IMG/VR virus record: IMGVR_UViG_3300042540_000947
Span: 1-33,519 of that record
Origin: a virus
Direction: 5' to 3' (one strand)
Length of the DNA stretch: 33,519 bases
Position numbers and translations under genes: made by a program. This document shows, piece by piece, positions 4,781 through 10,444 of this stretch (position 1 is the first letter of the stretch; the number at the start of each line of letters is the position of its first letter). A model generated the notes under the pieces. It was not told the origin of the DNA. It made no database searches and worked only from the letters and a program-made list of their open reading frames with translations.

Positions 4781-4805
4781 CAAATAGGCCCTGACCTGGT
4801 ATTAT
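4777..4805 (+). promoter_or_regulatory. Family promoter P3
   Basis: TTGACA (4777-4782), 17-bp spacer with GGCCCTGACCTGG, TATTAT (4800-4805). It overlaps the end of the WhiB gene and drives the small-gene chain from 4889. Confidence 0.88.
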
Positions 4806-4840
4806 AGTAGTTGGAGGTCAGAAGTGGGCCTCCGATTCGG

Positions 4841-4859
4841 GTGTTGTGTTTCGCAATAC
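4841..4859. repeat. 19-bp palindrome, variant
   Basis: GTGTTGT-GTTTC-GCAATAC, in the leader of P3, ending 29 bp before the ATG at 4889. It is followed by CTTCCCCACGAAAGAGAG, the common leader box. Confidence 0.75.
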
Positions 4860-4888
4860 CCTTCCCCACGAAAGAGAGAAATACCGCC

Positions 4889-5119
4889 ATGTCTCACACC
4901 ACGTCCACAATGGCGCGCCTGACGATCACGACGACGTTCGTCGACAATCAGGGCCGCAACGTGACGCAGACCGAACATCGCAGCAGCACCTACGTTCAGG
5001 CGCGCACGCTCATCGCCCGCTACGTCGCCGACAATGGCCTGCACCGCGACACCTACGGCGACTCCGCGCCGCTGTTCCGCGACGGGGTGCGCGTCGGCCA
5101 CTACGTCATCACCCGCTGA
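4889..5119 (+). CDS. 76-aa phage protein, unknown
   Basis: ATG at 4889 follows the purine-rich leader box GAAAGAGAGAAA. The N-terminus is Thr-rich with beta-like alternation (M-A-R-L-T-I-T-T-T-F-V-D) and the C-terminus ends V-R-V-G-H-Y-V-I-T-R. No family is recognised. It is the first gene after P3. Confidence 0.7.
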   Translation: MSHTTSTMARLTITTTFVDNQGRNVTQTEHRSSTYVQARTLIARYVADNGLHRDTYGDSAPLFRDGVRVGHYVITR

Positions 5120-5148
5120 TCCGTCCTGCTTCAACCCCCACAACCCGG

Positions 5149-5167
5149 GTGTTGCAGATCGCAACGC
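5149..5167. repeat. 19-bp palindrome
   Basis: GTGTTGC-AGATC-GCAACGC, ending 19 bp before the GTG at 5187. Confidence 0.8.
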
Positions 5168-5186
5168 CGTCGAGAAAGGAAAACAA

Positions 5187-5519
5187 GTGAGTAACGTCAA
5201 AACCATCTATCAGGTCTGGAACGGCCTGGGAGATCATCTCATCACCACCGGCGACGAGGCCGAGGCGTACAAGGTCTGCAACAAAGCCCGCGTCAACGGC
5301 CAGTACGCCAAAGTCCGCCGCCACCGCGAGTGGGAGTGCGGCGACTGCGGTGCCACCGTGCGCGCCAGCAGCCACGACGCCGACTGCGAAAAATGCGGTG
5401 CGTGCTACAACGTGTACGGCCAGCGGCTCAACCGCAACTGGCGGTCCAACATGTCGAACTACGATTCCGACGTGTCGGACATGGACGGCTACGAGGCCGC
5501 GCTGGCGGGTGATTCGTGA
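5187..5519 (+). CDS. 110-aa zinc-ribbon protein
   Basis: GTG at 5187 lies downstream of GAAAGGAAAAC. C51-x2-C54 and C67-x2-C70 form a zinc ribbon (W-E-C-G-D-C-G, then C-E-K-C-G). Another cysteine (C73) and an aromatic/Asn-rich stretch follow, with an acidic tail (Y-D-S-D-V-S-D-M-D). The N-terminal part (Y-Q-V-W-N-G-L-G-D-H-L-I-T-T-G-D-E-A-E-A) looks like a compact alpha-beta fold. It starts a chain of four GTGA-coupled genes. No named family. Confidence 0.7.
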   Translation: MSNVKTIYQVWNGLGDHLITTGDEAEAYKVCNKARVNGQYAKVRRHREWECGDCGATVRASSHDADCEKCGACYNVYGQRLNRNWRSNMSNYDSDVSDMDGYEAALAGDS

Positions 5520-5734
5520 GCGCTGCTGTCGTGCGACGCAACGTGCTTGACCTGCTGGGTGTTGCGATTCGCAATCCCCGCGAAACCGTGTGGGCTGTCA
5601 TCCGGCATCCCCGCATCGCCGCCCTCGGTTTCGCCGAGGGCGGCGATGATGTGGGTTTGACGTTCGGCGATCTGCGGGACGAGGCCTACGACATGGGCCG
5701 TACGCTCCGCCGGATCGGGTGGGACGAATCGTGA
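5516..5734 (+). CDS. 72-aa phage protein, unknown
   Basis: GTG at 5516 overlaps the preceding TGA. A 19-bp palindrome inside the gene (GTGTTGC-GATTC-GCAATCC, 5559-5577) encodes G-V-A-I-R-N-P. The rest is helical and mixed-charge (D-L-R-D-E-A-Y-D-M-G-R-T-L-R-R-I-G-W). No function can be assigned. Confidence 0.6.
   Translation: MSAAVVRRNVLDLLGVAIRNPRETVWAVIRHPRIAALGFAEGGDDVGLTFGDLRDEAYDMGRTLRRIGWDES
5559..5577. repeat. 19-bp palindrome inside a gene
   Basis: GTGTTGC-GATTC-GCAATCC, 43 bp into the gene at 5516. Unlike most copies, it is not close to the next start. Confidence 0.65.
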
Positions 5735-6057
5735 CCGTTTCGCGCATCGTCGCATCGTTCGATCTGGACGTGCGGCGTTCGCCCAGCGAGCAGTGGATGC
5801 TGCGTTCGCGGCATGACACACGCGCCGATCTGCGCGTTGCGATCGTCAAGTTGGGCCCGTCTGTGTATTGGCGGGTCAGAAAAACCACCCGTCGGGTGGT
5901 CGGGTTTAAGCAGCCCGACCGCCCGACCGCCGCCCGCGCTCACCGCGAATCCGTCGCCGACGCGATGACGGTCCGCGCACAGGCCATGAAGTTGTACAAG
6001 TCCAGCGCCAACGGAACCGAGTTGGCGTCCATTCCCGAGGAAGGGGTCATCAAGTGA
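5731..6057 (+). CDS. 108-aa phage protein, unknown
   Basis: GTG at 5731 overlaps the upstream TGA. The product begins M-T-V-S-R-I-V-A-S-F-D-L-D-V and is basic in the middle (Y-W-R-V-R-K-T-T-R-R-V-V-G-F-K). A helical segment follows (H-R-E-S-V-A-D-A-M-T-V-R-A-Q-A-M-K-L-Y). No signal peptide, membrane segment or metal site is visible. It is coupled to the next gene by a GTGA overlap at 6054. Confidence 0.6.
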   Translation: MTVSRIVASFDLDVRRSPSEQWMLRSRHDTRADLRVAIVKLGPSVYWRVRKTTRRVVGFKQPDRPTAARAHRESVADAMTVRAQAMKLYKSSANGTELASIPEEGVIK

Positions 6058-6368
6058 GTAAAAATCAGGTGTTGCAAACAACAACGTCCATCGTCACCAT
6101 CCCGCAAATCTGGCAGTTGCACGTCATCACCGACGCCGCTTCGCGTGGCGCCAAGGTGCGCTGGCTCGGCGACGACAGCCACACCATCCACGAGGGCACC
6201 GCCCGCCATGTCGTGCAGGGGCCGGACAATTTCGGCTTCATCCGTTCCGACCAGGACGTGCGCGATGCGTTCCTCCGGATCACCAGCGTCACCGGCATGG
6301 AGTACGCGGTGCCGATCCGACGGCTGATGTACCTGGTGGAGATGGGCGGCTTCGCGGTGGATTCCTGA
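6054..6368 (+). CDS. 104-aa phage protein, unknown
   Basis: GTG at 6054 overlaps the upstream stop. A degenerate palindrome at 6069-6087 falls in codons 6-12. The protein is mixed alpha-beta, with A-K-V-R-W-L-G-D-D-S-H-T-I-H-E-G-T and A-V-P-I-R-R-L-M-Y-L-V-E-M-G-G. It ends the chain begun at 5187; a 110-bp gap follows. No family recognised. Confidence 0.65.
   Translation: MSKNQVLQTTTSIVTIPQIWQLHVITDAASRGAKVRWLGDDSHTIHEGTARHVVQGPDNFGFIRSDQDVRDAFLRITSVTGMEYAVPIRRLMYLVEMGGFAVDS
6069..6087. repeat. 19-bp palindrome, degenerate copy in gene start
   Basis: GTGTTGC-AAACA-ACAACGT, 15 bp after the GTG at 6054. The right arm has decayed. Confidence 0.45.
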
Positions 6369-6441
6369 TCCGGCCTCGACCTTCGCGCACCGCCGACACG
6401 GTGCGCGTTGGCCGGGGCCGAAATCGGCAACGGAAAAACGG

Positions 6442-6460
6442 GTGTTGCATTTCGCAATGC
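6442..6460. repeat. 19-bp palindrome
   Basis: GTGTTGC-ATTTC-GCAATGC, ending 20 bp before the GTG at 6481 and followed by CCCCCCACGAAAGAAG. Confidence 0.8.
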
Positions 6461-6480
6461 CCCCCACGAAAGAAGAGCAG

Positions 6481-6729
6481 GTGACAACCAGAACGATCAC
6501 AGCGACCACACACGACTCCACGTTCGGGGTCGTGTCGGTCACCAAGCGCAGCAGCCGACCGTATTCCCATGCGGTCATCCGTGTGTCCGATGCCGGTGAT
6601 GTGTCGGCGTCGTTCCACATGACGTGGGAGGCCGCGGAGAGGGCGGGCGGCCGTCCGGCCCCCGGCGTCACCCGGCATGTCGTTCCCGTTGCAGATCGCA
6701 ACACCCCACAGAAGGAGGAAAGCAAGTGA
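6481..6729 (+). CDS. 82-aa protein ending in a palindrome-encoded tail
   Basis: GTG at 6481 follows GAAAGAAGAGCAG. The N-terminal half is Thr/Ser-rich and beta-like (T-T-R-T-I-T-A-T-T-H-D-S-T-F-G-V-V-S-V). The last residues V-A-D-R-N-T-P-Q-K-E-E-S-K are dictated by the palindrome and ribosome-binding leader of the next gene, which lie inside this reading frame. Function unknown. Confidence 0.65.
   Translation: MTTRTITATTHDSTFGVVSVTKRSSRPYSHAVIRVSDAGDVSASFHMTWEAAERAGGRPAPGVTRHVVPVADRNTPQKEESK
6686..6704. repeat. 19-bp palindrome at gene 3' end
   Basis: CCGTTGC-AGATC-GCAACAC, inside the C-terminal codons of the gene at 6481 and ending 21 bp before the GTG at 6726. Confidence 0.75.
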
Positions 6730-7058
6730 AAAGCGTCCCAGCGTCAACGAAGTACCCGGCTCGTTTCGAGCCTCGCGTCGGCGAATACGGCCGGCGTGTG
6801 TTCACCGACGGTGATCCGGTGTTCACCACCGACGGCAAGCAGATCGTGCAGGGCCTGCGGGTGTTCACCAACAACCTCGACCGCGGCACGGTCGATCTGT
6901 CGCGTGCCAGCTATGACTGGCATGAGCCGGAACAGCGATTCCAGCTGTGGTTCGACGTGGTGCTCGACACCGACTACAAGGACAACCCGGTCGAGGGTCG
7001 CCGCGAGATGCAGTCGGACTGCCGGGTTACCACCCGTTTCCAGGGGAGGGATGCGTGA
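6726..7058 (+). CDS. 110-aa phage protein, unknown
   Basis: GTG at 6726 overlaps the upstream TGA and has AGGAGGAAA nearby. The protein is beta-rich (R-R-V-F-T-D-G-D-P-V-F-T-T-D-G-K-Q-I-V) with acidic aromatic stretches (Y-D-W-H-E-P-E-Q-R-F-Q-L-W-F-D-V-V-L). A cysteine near the end (S-D-C-R-V-T-T-R-F) is single. No family assignment; it is coupled to the next gene at 7058. Confidence 0.65.
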   Translation: MKSVPASTKYPARFEPRVGEYGRRVFTDGDPVFTTDGKQIVQGLRVFTNNLDRGTVDLSRASYDWHEPEQRFQLWFDVVLDTDYKDNPVEGRREMQSDCRVTTRFQGRDA

Positions 7059-7249
7059 TGTCCAATTACACGCGAAAAACTTTCGATGACACCTACGGGC
7101 GTCATGCCCTGGTCATCGAGGGCATCAATGTCGATCCGTCGTTCGGGCGGGTCGATGTCATCTCGCTTCTGGAGCAGAACCACGCATCTAGTCTGCATCC
7201 GTCGCGGGTCAGCTCCGAATATCAGCCCACCCACGCCCGGAAGTGGTGA
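7058..7249 (+). CDS. 63-aa protein, paralogue of the gene at 8640
   Basis: ATG at 7058 shares its A with the upstream TGA and has GGGGAGGG about seven bases ahead. It contains K-T-F-D-D-T-Y-G-R-H-A-L-V-I-E-G and F-G-R-V-D-V-I-S-L-L. The gene at 8640 has the same T-F-D-x-x-Y-G-R-H-A-L-V and F-G-R-x-D-V-I pattern, so the two are duplicates within one operon region. Function unknown. Confidence 0.65.
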   Translation: MSNYTRKTFDDTYGRHALVIEGINVDPSFGRVDVISLLEQNHASSLHPSRVSSEYQPTHARKW

Positions 7250-7545
7250 AGGCGATGAGCGGTGTGTTGAAAATCAACGGTGAGGTCGTCGCGGCCACGC
7301 ATTTCGCCTACGACGGCTGCCACAAAATCTATCTGATCGGCAGCGACGCCGACATGGAGACGATGCGCGGCTACGGCTACGGAGAGGATTCTTCGGACAT
7401 CCTGCCGGTGAGCGAACTGGAGTGGGCGTGGAACGACTCGTGCTCTCTGCGGTTCATTCATTGGGCCGACCTGCGCAATCCCGACGTGGTGCCGCAATGC
7501 TACGAAACCGATCCGGTCATCGAGTGGACGGAGGATGCACGGTGA
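7246..7545 (+). CDS. 99-aa phage protein, unknown
   Basis: GTG at 7246 makes the GTGA overlap common in this region. GTG 7243 and ATG 7255 are in-frame alternatives. The protein is acidic and aromatic (Y-L-I-G-S-D-A-D-M-E-T-M-R-G-Y-G-Y-G-E-D) with W-A-W-N-D-S-C-S-L-R-F-I-H-W-A-D. No recognised domain. It is followed by a secreted-protein gene with a one-base overlap. Confidence 0.6.
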   Translation: MKAMSGVLKINGEVVAATHFAYDGCHKIYLIGSDADMETMRGYGYGEDSSDILPVSELEWAWNDSCSLRFIHWADLRNPDVVPQCYETDPVIEWTEDAR

Positions 7546-7910
7546 TGCGTTTCGCAACACTGGCGGCTGCTGCGCTGCTGGCATCCGCGTCGGTGGCGAC
7601 GTCGGCGCCGGTGCAGGCAGGTCCGGTCGGTGAGGGCTGCGTCGAAGACTTCTGGATGTGGAGGGGTCTACGTTCTGCCACCAGGGTGATCTGCGACAGT
7701 GAGCGACGGCCAGACGGATCGTGGGAGCGCAGACGCGGGTTCTTCGATCCGGAGTATTACGTTCCGTTCCAGTGCGGCACTTACAGCTGCTGGGGCGGTT
7801 ATTGGATGCCGGAGTTGAACGTCATCGACGCATACCCGGTGACCGATGCCACCGTGCTGGCCGATGAGCCTGGCTGGATTCCCAGCAACAACGGCCGAAT
7901 CGTTCCGTAG
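7545..7910 (+). CDS. Secreted CDGP-like mycobacterial protein
   Basis: A 121-aa protein. ATG at 7545 has GGAGG ten bases upstream; GTG 7542 is an alternative. Residues 1-27 are a Sec signal peptide (M-R-F-A-T-L-A-A-A-A-L-L-A-S, with A-x-A near V-Q-A). The mature part holds several cysteines, I-C-D-S-E-R-R-P-D-G-S-W-E-R-R-R, C-G-T-Y-S-C-W-G-G-Y and D-E-P-G-W-I-P. I recall this pattern from short secreted mycobacterial proteins annotated as CDGP domain-containing; their role is unknown. A secreted host-like protein in an early gene block suggests cell-envelope or exclusion function, which is inference. Confidence 0.75.
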   Translation: MRFATLAAAALLASASVATSAPVQAGPVGEGCVEDFWMWRGLRSATRVICDSERRPDGSWERRRGFFDPEYYVPFQCGTYSCWGGYWMPELNVIDAYPVTDATVLADEPGWIPSNNGRIVP

Positions 7911-7927
7911 CCCAACCCTCCGGCGAC

Positions 7928-7958
7928 GGGCCGGTGTTGCGTCCTGCAACACCGGCCC
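7928..7958 (+). terminator. Palindrome-based hairpin
   Basis: GGGCCG + GTGTTGC-GTCCT-GCAACAC + CGGCCC, a perfect 13-bp stem around the perfect core at 7934-7952, 17 bp after the stop at 7910. No T-run. The next start, GTG 7993, lies 40 bp beyond the core. Confidence 0.75.
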
Positions 7959-7992
7959 TCGCCGTTCCCATCGAAGAAAGGAAAAAACAGCG

Positions 7993-8142
7993 GTGAGCTA
8001 TTGCGAGGACTATCCGTGCTGCGGTCACACTCCACTCGATCCGTGCGGGGTGCAGTGGTACGACAAGCCGGGCGCGTTCGATACCACGAAGAATCCGCAC
8101 GCCCTGTGCGACCACGAAAACGGCGACTGCGAGGTCGAGTGA
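7993..8142 (+). CDS. 49-aa Cys-rich protein (CCGH type)
   Basis: GTG at 7993 lies downstream of GAAAGGAAAAAAC. The product opens M-S-Y-C-E-D-Y-P-C-C-G-H-T-P and also has C18, C39, H41 and C46, a likely zinc-binding arrangement. Small proteins with a C-x-D-x-P-C-C-G-H opening are common in actinophages, from memory. Role unknown. The gene at 16035 contains a related E-C-C-G-H motif. Confidence 0.7.
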   Translation: MSYCEDYPCCGHTPLDPCGVQWYDKPGAFDTTKNPHALCDHENGDCEVE

Positions 8143-8315
8143 CCGAGCCGACGCCATTGACTGTCGATCAGTTGATCGGCCGCCTCGACGTGAAGTGCGA
8201 AGCGATAATGATGCGACCCCGCCCTTCCAGGGGCGATGTGGCCGCGCTGGTCGGGCTGTGCCGCAGGCTGATCGCGGCCTTGGAAGAAAGGAAAAACGAT
8301 GAAACTGACGTTTGA
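8139..8315 (+). CDS. 58-aa helical protein, unknown
   Basis: GTG at 8139 overlaps the upstream TGA. The product is largely helical (D-Q-L-I-G-R-L-D-V-K, then V-A-A-L-V-G-L-C-R-R-L-I-A-A-L-E-E-R-K). Its last 17 bases overlap the next gene, whose ribosome binding site (AAGGA) lies in this frame. Confidence 0.6.
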   Translation: MTEPTPLTVDQLIGRLDVKCEAIMMRPRPSRGDVAALVGLCRRLIAALEERKNDETDV

Positions 8316-8640
8316 GAAAGTCGATCAGATTTGGGCTGCGACCGGGAGGGATCATTACTACCGGACGTTTCGGATCGAAGATGGCTGGATTCTGTATATC
8401 CACCCGTTCAACGACGACAAGATTCCCGACCGTGGTGTGCCGGTGGGGACGCTGACATTCGACAACGCACAGACATTCGCCCAGGCTTTCGAGGATGATG
8501 CCGAGGGTGACGACCGTCGCCGCCTTGAAGTCGCCGCAGAAATCGCAACACGTCGACGTGTTGATTGCGGCCATAACAACGAAGAACTGACAGATGACAG
8601 GGCGGTGCGCTGCATCGACTGCGGAAAGGTTTCCCTGTGA
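8299..8640 (+). CDS. 113-aa protein with C-terminal Cys/His cluster
   Basis: ATG at 8299 follows GAAAGGAAAAAC. The N-terminal 60 residues are beta-rich (Y-R-T-F-R-I-E-D-G-W-I-L-Y-I-H). The C-terminal part has C-G-H and C-I-D-C-G, a probable zinc ribbon. A pair of outward-facing palindrome half-sites lies inside the gene (8545-8563). Function unknown. Confidence 0.65.
   Translation: MKLTFEKVDQIWAATGRDHYYRTFRIEDGWILYIHPFNDDKIPDRGVPVGTLTFDNAQTFAQAFEDDAEGDDRRRLEVAAEIATRRRVDCGHNNEELTDDRAVRCIDCGKVSL
8545..8563. repeat. Everted palindrome half-sites
   Basis: GCAACAC-GTCGAC-GTGTTG. The two half-sites of the common palindrome appear here in the opposite order around a SalI-like centre. It lies within a coding region. 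Confidence 0.4.
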
Positions 8641-8801
8641 TGCGAGAAAGAACTTTCGACTGCTCCTACGGGCGTCACGCCCTGGTGTTGCGCCCCGGCG
8701 ACGACGGGCCGGCGTTCGGCCGGATCGACGTGATTCAGCTGTGCATGGTCAAAGATGCGGTGCTGGTTCCGCTGGGCTATTCGCCGAGGCATGCGAAGTG
8801 A
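8640..8801 (+). CDS. 53-aa protein, paralogue of the gene at 7058
   Basis: ATG at 8640 shares its A with the upstream TGA. R-T-F-D-C-S-Y-G-R-H-A-L-V-L-R and F-G-R-I-D-V-I-Q-L match the product of 7058-7249 closely. No annotated family is recognised. Its stop overlaps the next start as GTGA (8798). Confidence 0.65.
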   Translation: MRERTFDCSYGRHALVLRPGDDGPAFGRIDVIQLCMVKDAVLVPLGYSPRHAK

Positions 8802-9187
8802 GCGCGTTCGGTCCGCCCGCGGGCGGCGACCCAATTCTGAACGAGGTCAAACGACGGTTCGGCATCTCTTTTTCGGAAGCGATGACCGGTGGCGGGTGTT
8901 GTGCGTTACAGGCACGCCTGGAGTCGGGTCATTGGATTGTCGCCACCGACGAGGCGCTGTGCGGGTTCCGCGAGCGTCAGCAGTTCGAGGCCGACGCCGG
9001 GCATCCGAATATGGGCTGGTCGATCGGGATCTATGAGGATCAGGGTGACGACGAGCAGTGGTTCGGCGCTGATTCGTTCATCGACGTGGCGGATTCCAAT
9101 GCCCGCGCCGAGCAGCTTCCCGACATGGTGGAGTTGGCTCTGCGGGAGTTGGCCGGTGTTGCGAAGCGCAACAGGGCGGAGCGGTGA
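8798..9187 (+). CDS. 129-aa phage protein, unknown
   Basis: GTG at 8798 overlaps the upstream TGA. The protein is acidic and alpha-beta, with H-W-I-V-A-T-D-E-A-L-C-G-F and M-G-W-S-I-G-I-Y-E-D-Q-G-D-D-E-Q-W-F. Its C-terminus V-A-K-R-N-R-A-E-R is partly encoded by a palindrome (9156-9174). No catalytic or metal motif is evident. Confidence 0.65.
   Translation: MSAFGPPAGGDPILNEVKRRFGISFSEAMTGGGCCALQARLESGHWIVATDEALCGFRERQQFEADAGHPNMGWSIGIYEDQGDDEQWFGADSFIDVADSNARAEQLPDMVELALRELAGVAKRNRAER
9156..9174. repeat. 19-bp palindrome at gene 3' end
   Basis: GTGTTGC-GAAGC-GCAACAG, ending 12 bp before the ATG at 9187, closer than most copies. Confidence 0.75.
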
Positions 9188-9318
9188 TGGGCGAGCGTAA
9201 ACGGACGCTGCCCGAGGCGCTCGACGCAGCCAGGGATGGCGAGGAGTTCATGCAGGCGATTCAGGGGCTTTTCGGGGCTCTGGAGCAGGCCCGCGAAGAG
9301 GAAGGCGAGGACCAGTGA
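9187..9318 (+). CDS. 43-aa acidic helical peptide
   Basis: ATG at 9187 shares its A with the preceding TGA. The peptide is helical and acidic, ending E-E-E-G-E-D-Q. No family. Coupled by GTGA to the next gene at 9315. Confidence 0.5.
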   Translation: MGERKRTLPEALDAARDGEEFMQAIQGLFGALEQAREEEGEDQ

Positions 9319-9404
9319 ATCCTTTCGACGCTTTCTTCACCCTCATGATCATCATCCAATGCCTGGTGTTGCTTTGCTTCTGGGCGGTGAGCAGGTGGCG
9401 GTGA
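9315..9404 (+). CDS. 29-aa single-TM micropeptide
   Basis: GTG at 9315 overlaps the upstream TGA. The product has one hydrophobic helix (F-F-T-L-M-I-I-I-Q-C-L-V-L-L-C-F-W-A-V) and a basic end (S-R-W-R), which should place the C-terminus in the cytoplasm. It is coupled on both sides. Confidence 0.5.
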   Translation: MNPFDAFFTLMIIIQCLVLLCFWAVSRWR

Positions 9405-9547
9405 ATCCGCCGTCGGTTGTCTGTCATTACTGCGGCGCCCAGCCGGGTGAGCCGTGCCGTCAAACCATGTTGGACTGCTACACGCCGGTGGAGGCGCACA
9501 AGATGCGCCAGGCGGGGGCAGCGGAGAGTCAAGGAGGGTGCTTGTGA
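9401..9547 (+). CDS. 48-aa zinc-finger protein
   Basis: GTG at 9401 overlaps the upstream TGA. C8-x2-C11, C19 and H33, with G-A-Q-P-G-E-P-C in between, match the C-x2-C-x-A-x-P-G-x-P-C ... H-x-x-R type found in many actinobacterial and phage small zinc fingers, from memory. Probably nucleic-acid or protein binding. Confidence 0.65.
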   Translation: MNPPSVVCHYCGAQPGEPCRQTMLDCYTPVEAHKMRQAGAAESQGGCL

Positions 9548-9855
9548 TGGAAAAAGCCCAGTGGAAGGCCGGGGACATTGCAGAGATTGAATCGGGTCTG
9601 TATGTCGAGGTGATGTATGAGCCGAGGGACGGGAAGGTGTTGGTGCGTGACATCGACACCAGCTACCGGAGGATGTCGGTTTCGGATTTGTGGCTGTTCG
9701 CGTCGGCGGGTGACAAAAACGCTGTCGCGGAGATTCGCTATCGGTCTGATCCGAGTCGGCCGGCTCCGCGGCCGGGGTGGCTGGTGTCGATGGTGGACGT
9801 GGCTGTGTTGCAACCCGCAACAGTCGAGTCGCTGGCGGGGGGTGGGTCGCTGTGA
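9547..9855 (+). CDS. 102-aa phage protein, unknown
   Basis: ATG at 9547 has AAGGAGG eight bases upstream, the strongest ribosome binding site in this chain. The first half is beta-rich (G-D-I-A-E-I-E-S-G-L-Y-V-E-V-M-Y), suggesting a small barrel. Near the end V-L-Q-P-A-T-V-E-S is encoded by a palindrome. Function unknown. Confidence 0.65.
   Translation: MEKAQWKAGDIAEIESGLYVEVMYEPRDGKVLVRDIDTSYRRMSVSDLWLFASAGDKNAVAEIRYRSDPSRPAPRPGWLVSMVDVAVLQPATVESLAGGGSL
9805..9823. repeat. 19-bp palindrome at gene 3' end
   Basis: GTGTTGC-AACCC-GCAACAG, ending 28 bp before the GTG at 9852. Confidence 0.75.
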
Positions 9856-10130
9856 ACATTCTGGAAGAGGCGGCGAAGCTCATCGACGGTGACCGGAAGG
9901 AAACCTACGGCGAAGTCAGCGAGAGTTTCCGGCGGATCGCGGCGCTGTGGAGCGGGTATCTGGGTCATCGGGTGACGGCGCTCGACGTCGCCAATCTGAT
10001 GATCCTGCTGAAGATGAGCCGCACCAAGGGTGTGTTCCATCGGGATTCTTACGTTGACGCCGCCGGGTATGCGGCGTTGGCGGAGCGCCTGCATGACATC
10101 GAGTCGAGGGGGGTTGTCCGTGAGGATTGA
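9852..10130 (+). CDS. 92-aa DUF6378-like phage protein
   Basis: GTG at 9852 overlaps the upstream TGA. The sequence N-I-L-E-E-A-A-K-L-I-D-G-D-R-K-E-T-Y-G, then A-L-W-S-G-Y-L-G, V-A-N-L-M-I-L-L-K-M-S-R and R-D-S-Y-V-D-A-A-G-Y is the pattern I associate with DUF6378, a widespread phage family of unknown biochemical role with conserved G-D-R-x-x-T-Y-G and D-x-x-G-Y. It overlaps the next gene by 11 bp. Confidence 0.75.
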   Translation: MNILEEAAKLIDGDRKETYGEVSESFRRIAALWSGYLGHRVTALDVANLMILLKMSRTKGVFHRDSYVDAAGYAALAERLHDIESRGVVRED

Positions 10131-10398
10131 GAAGATCGGCTCTGACCGCTGGGTCGTCAGGGACGATAACGGCAACCCGGTCGGCGGGGCGCACCGGGAG
10201 GGGGTCGGACGGCCCTGGATGGTGTTCAGGTGGCAGTGGCGAGGGGCCAACGGGGCCGGGAAGGTCGGCGGGTTTCCTGGCGGCGCTTTGACGGTCGGCA
10301 CTGTTGCGGTCGTCGCGTCGCAGGCTTTGCAGGAGAGGCTGATTCGGGCGATGCTGACCGCCATTGCTGAGCAACGGCGTGGTGAACACGCGGCGTGA
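10120..10398 (+). CDS. 92-aa phage protein, unknown
   Basis: GTG at 10120 has GAGGGGG seven bases upstream. The first third is beta-like (R-W-V-V-R-D-D-N-G-N-P-V-G-G). The middle is Gly-rich and the end is helical and basic (L-I-R-A-M-L-T-A-I-A-E-Q-R-R). No family recognised. It ends the long coupled chain from 7993. Confidence 0.6.
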   Translation: MRIEKIGSDRWVVRDDNGNPVGGAHREGVGRPWMVFRWQWRGANGAGKVGGFPGGALTVGTVAVVASQALQERLIRAMLTAIAEQRRGEHAA

Positions 10399-10444
10399 CC
10401 TCGGACTTTTGCCGTCGTTACCTAAACGTGATTATGGTGCCGGA

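Noticed and set aside
10409-10437. Promoter for the secreted peptidase gene at 10445
   Set aside because: TTGCCG and ATTATG-like elements can be found, but spacing of 16 with poor hexamers is too weak to claim.
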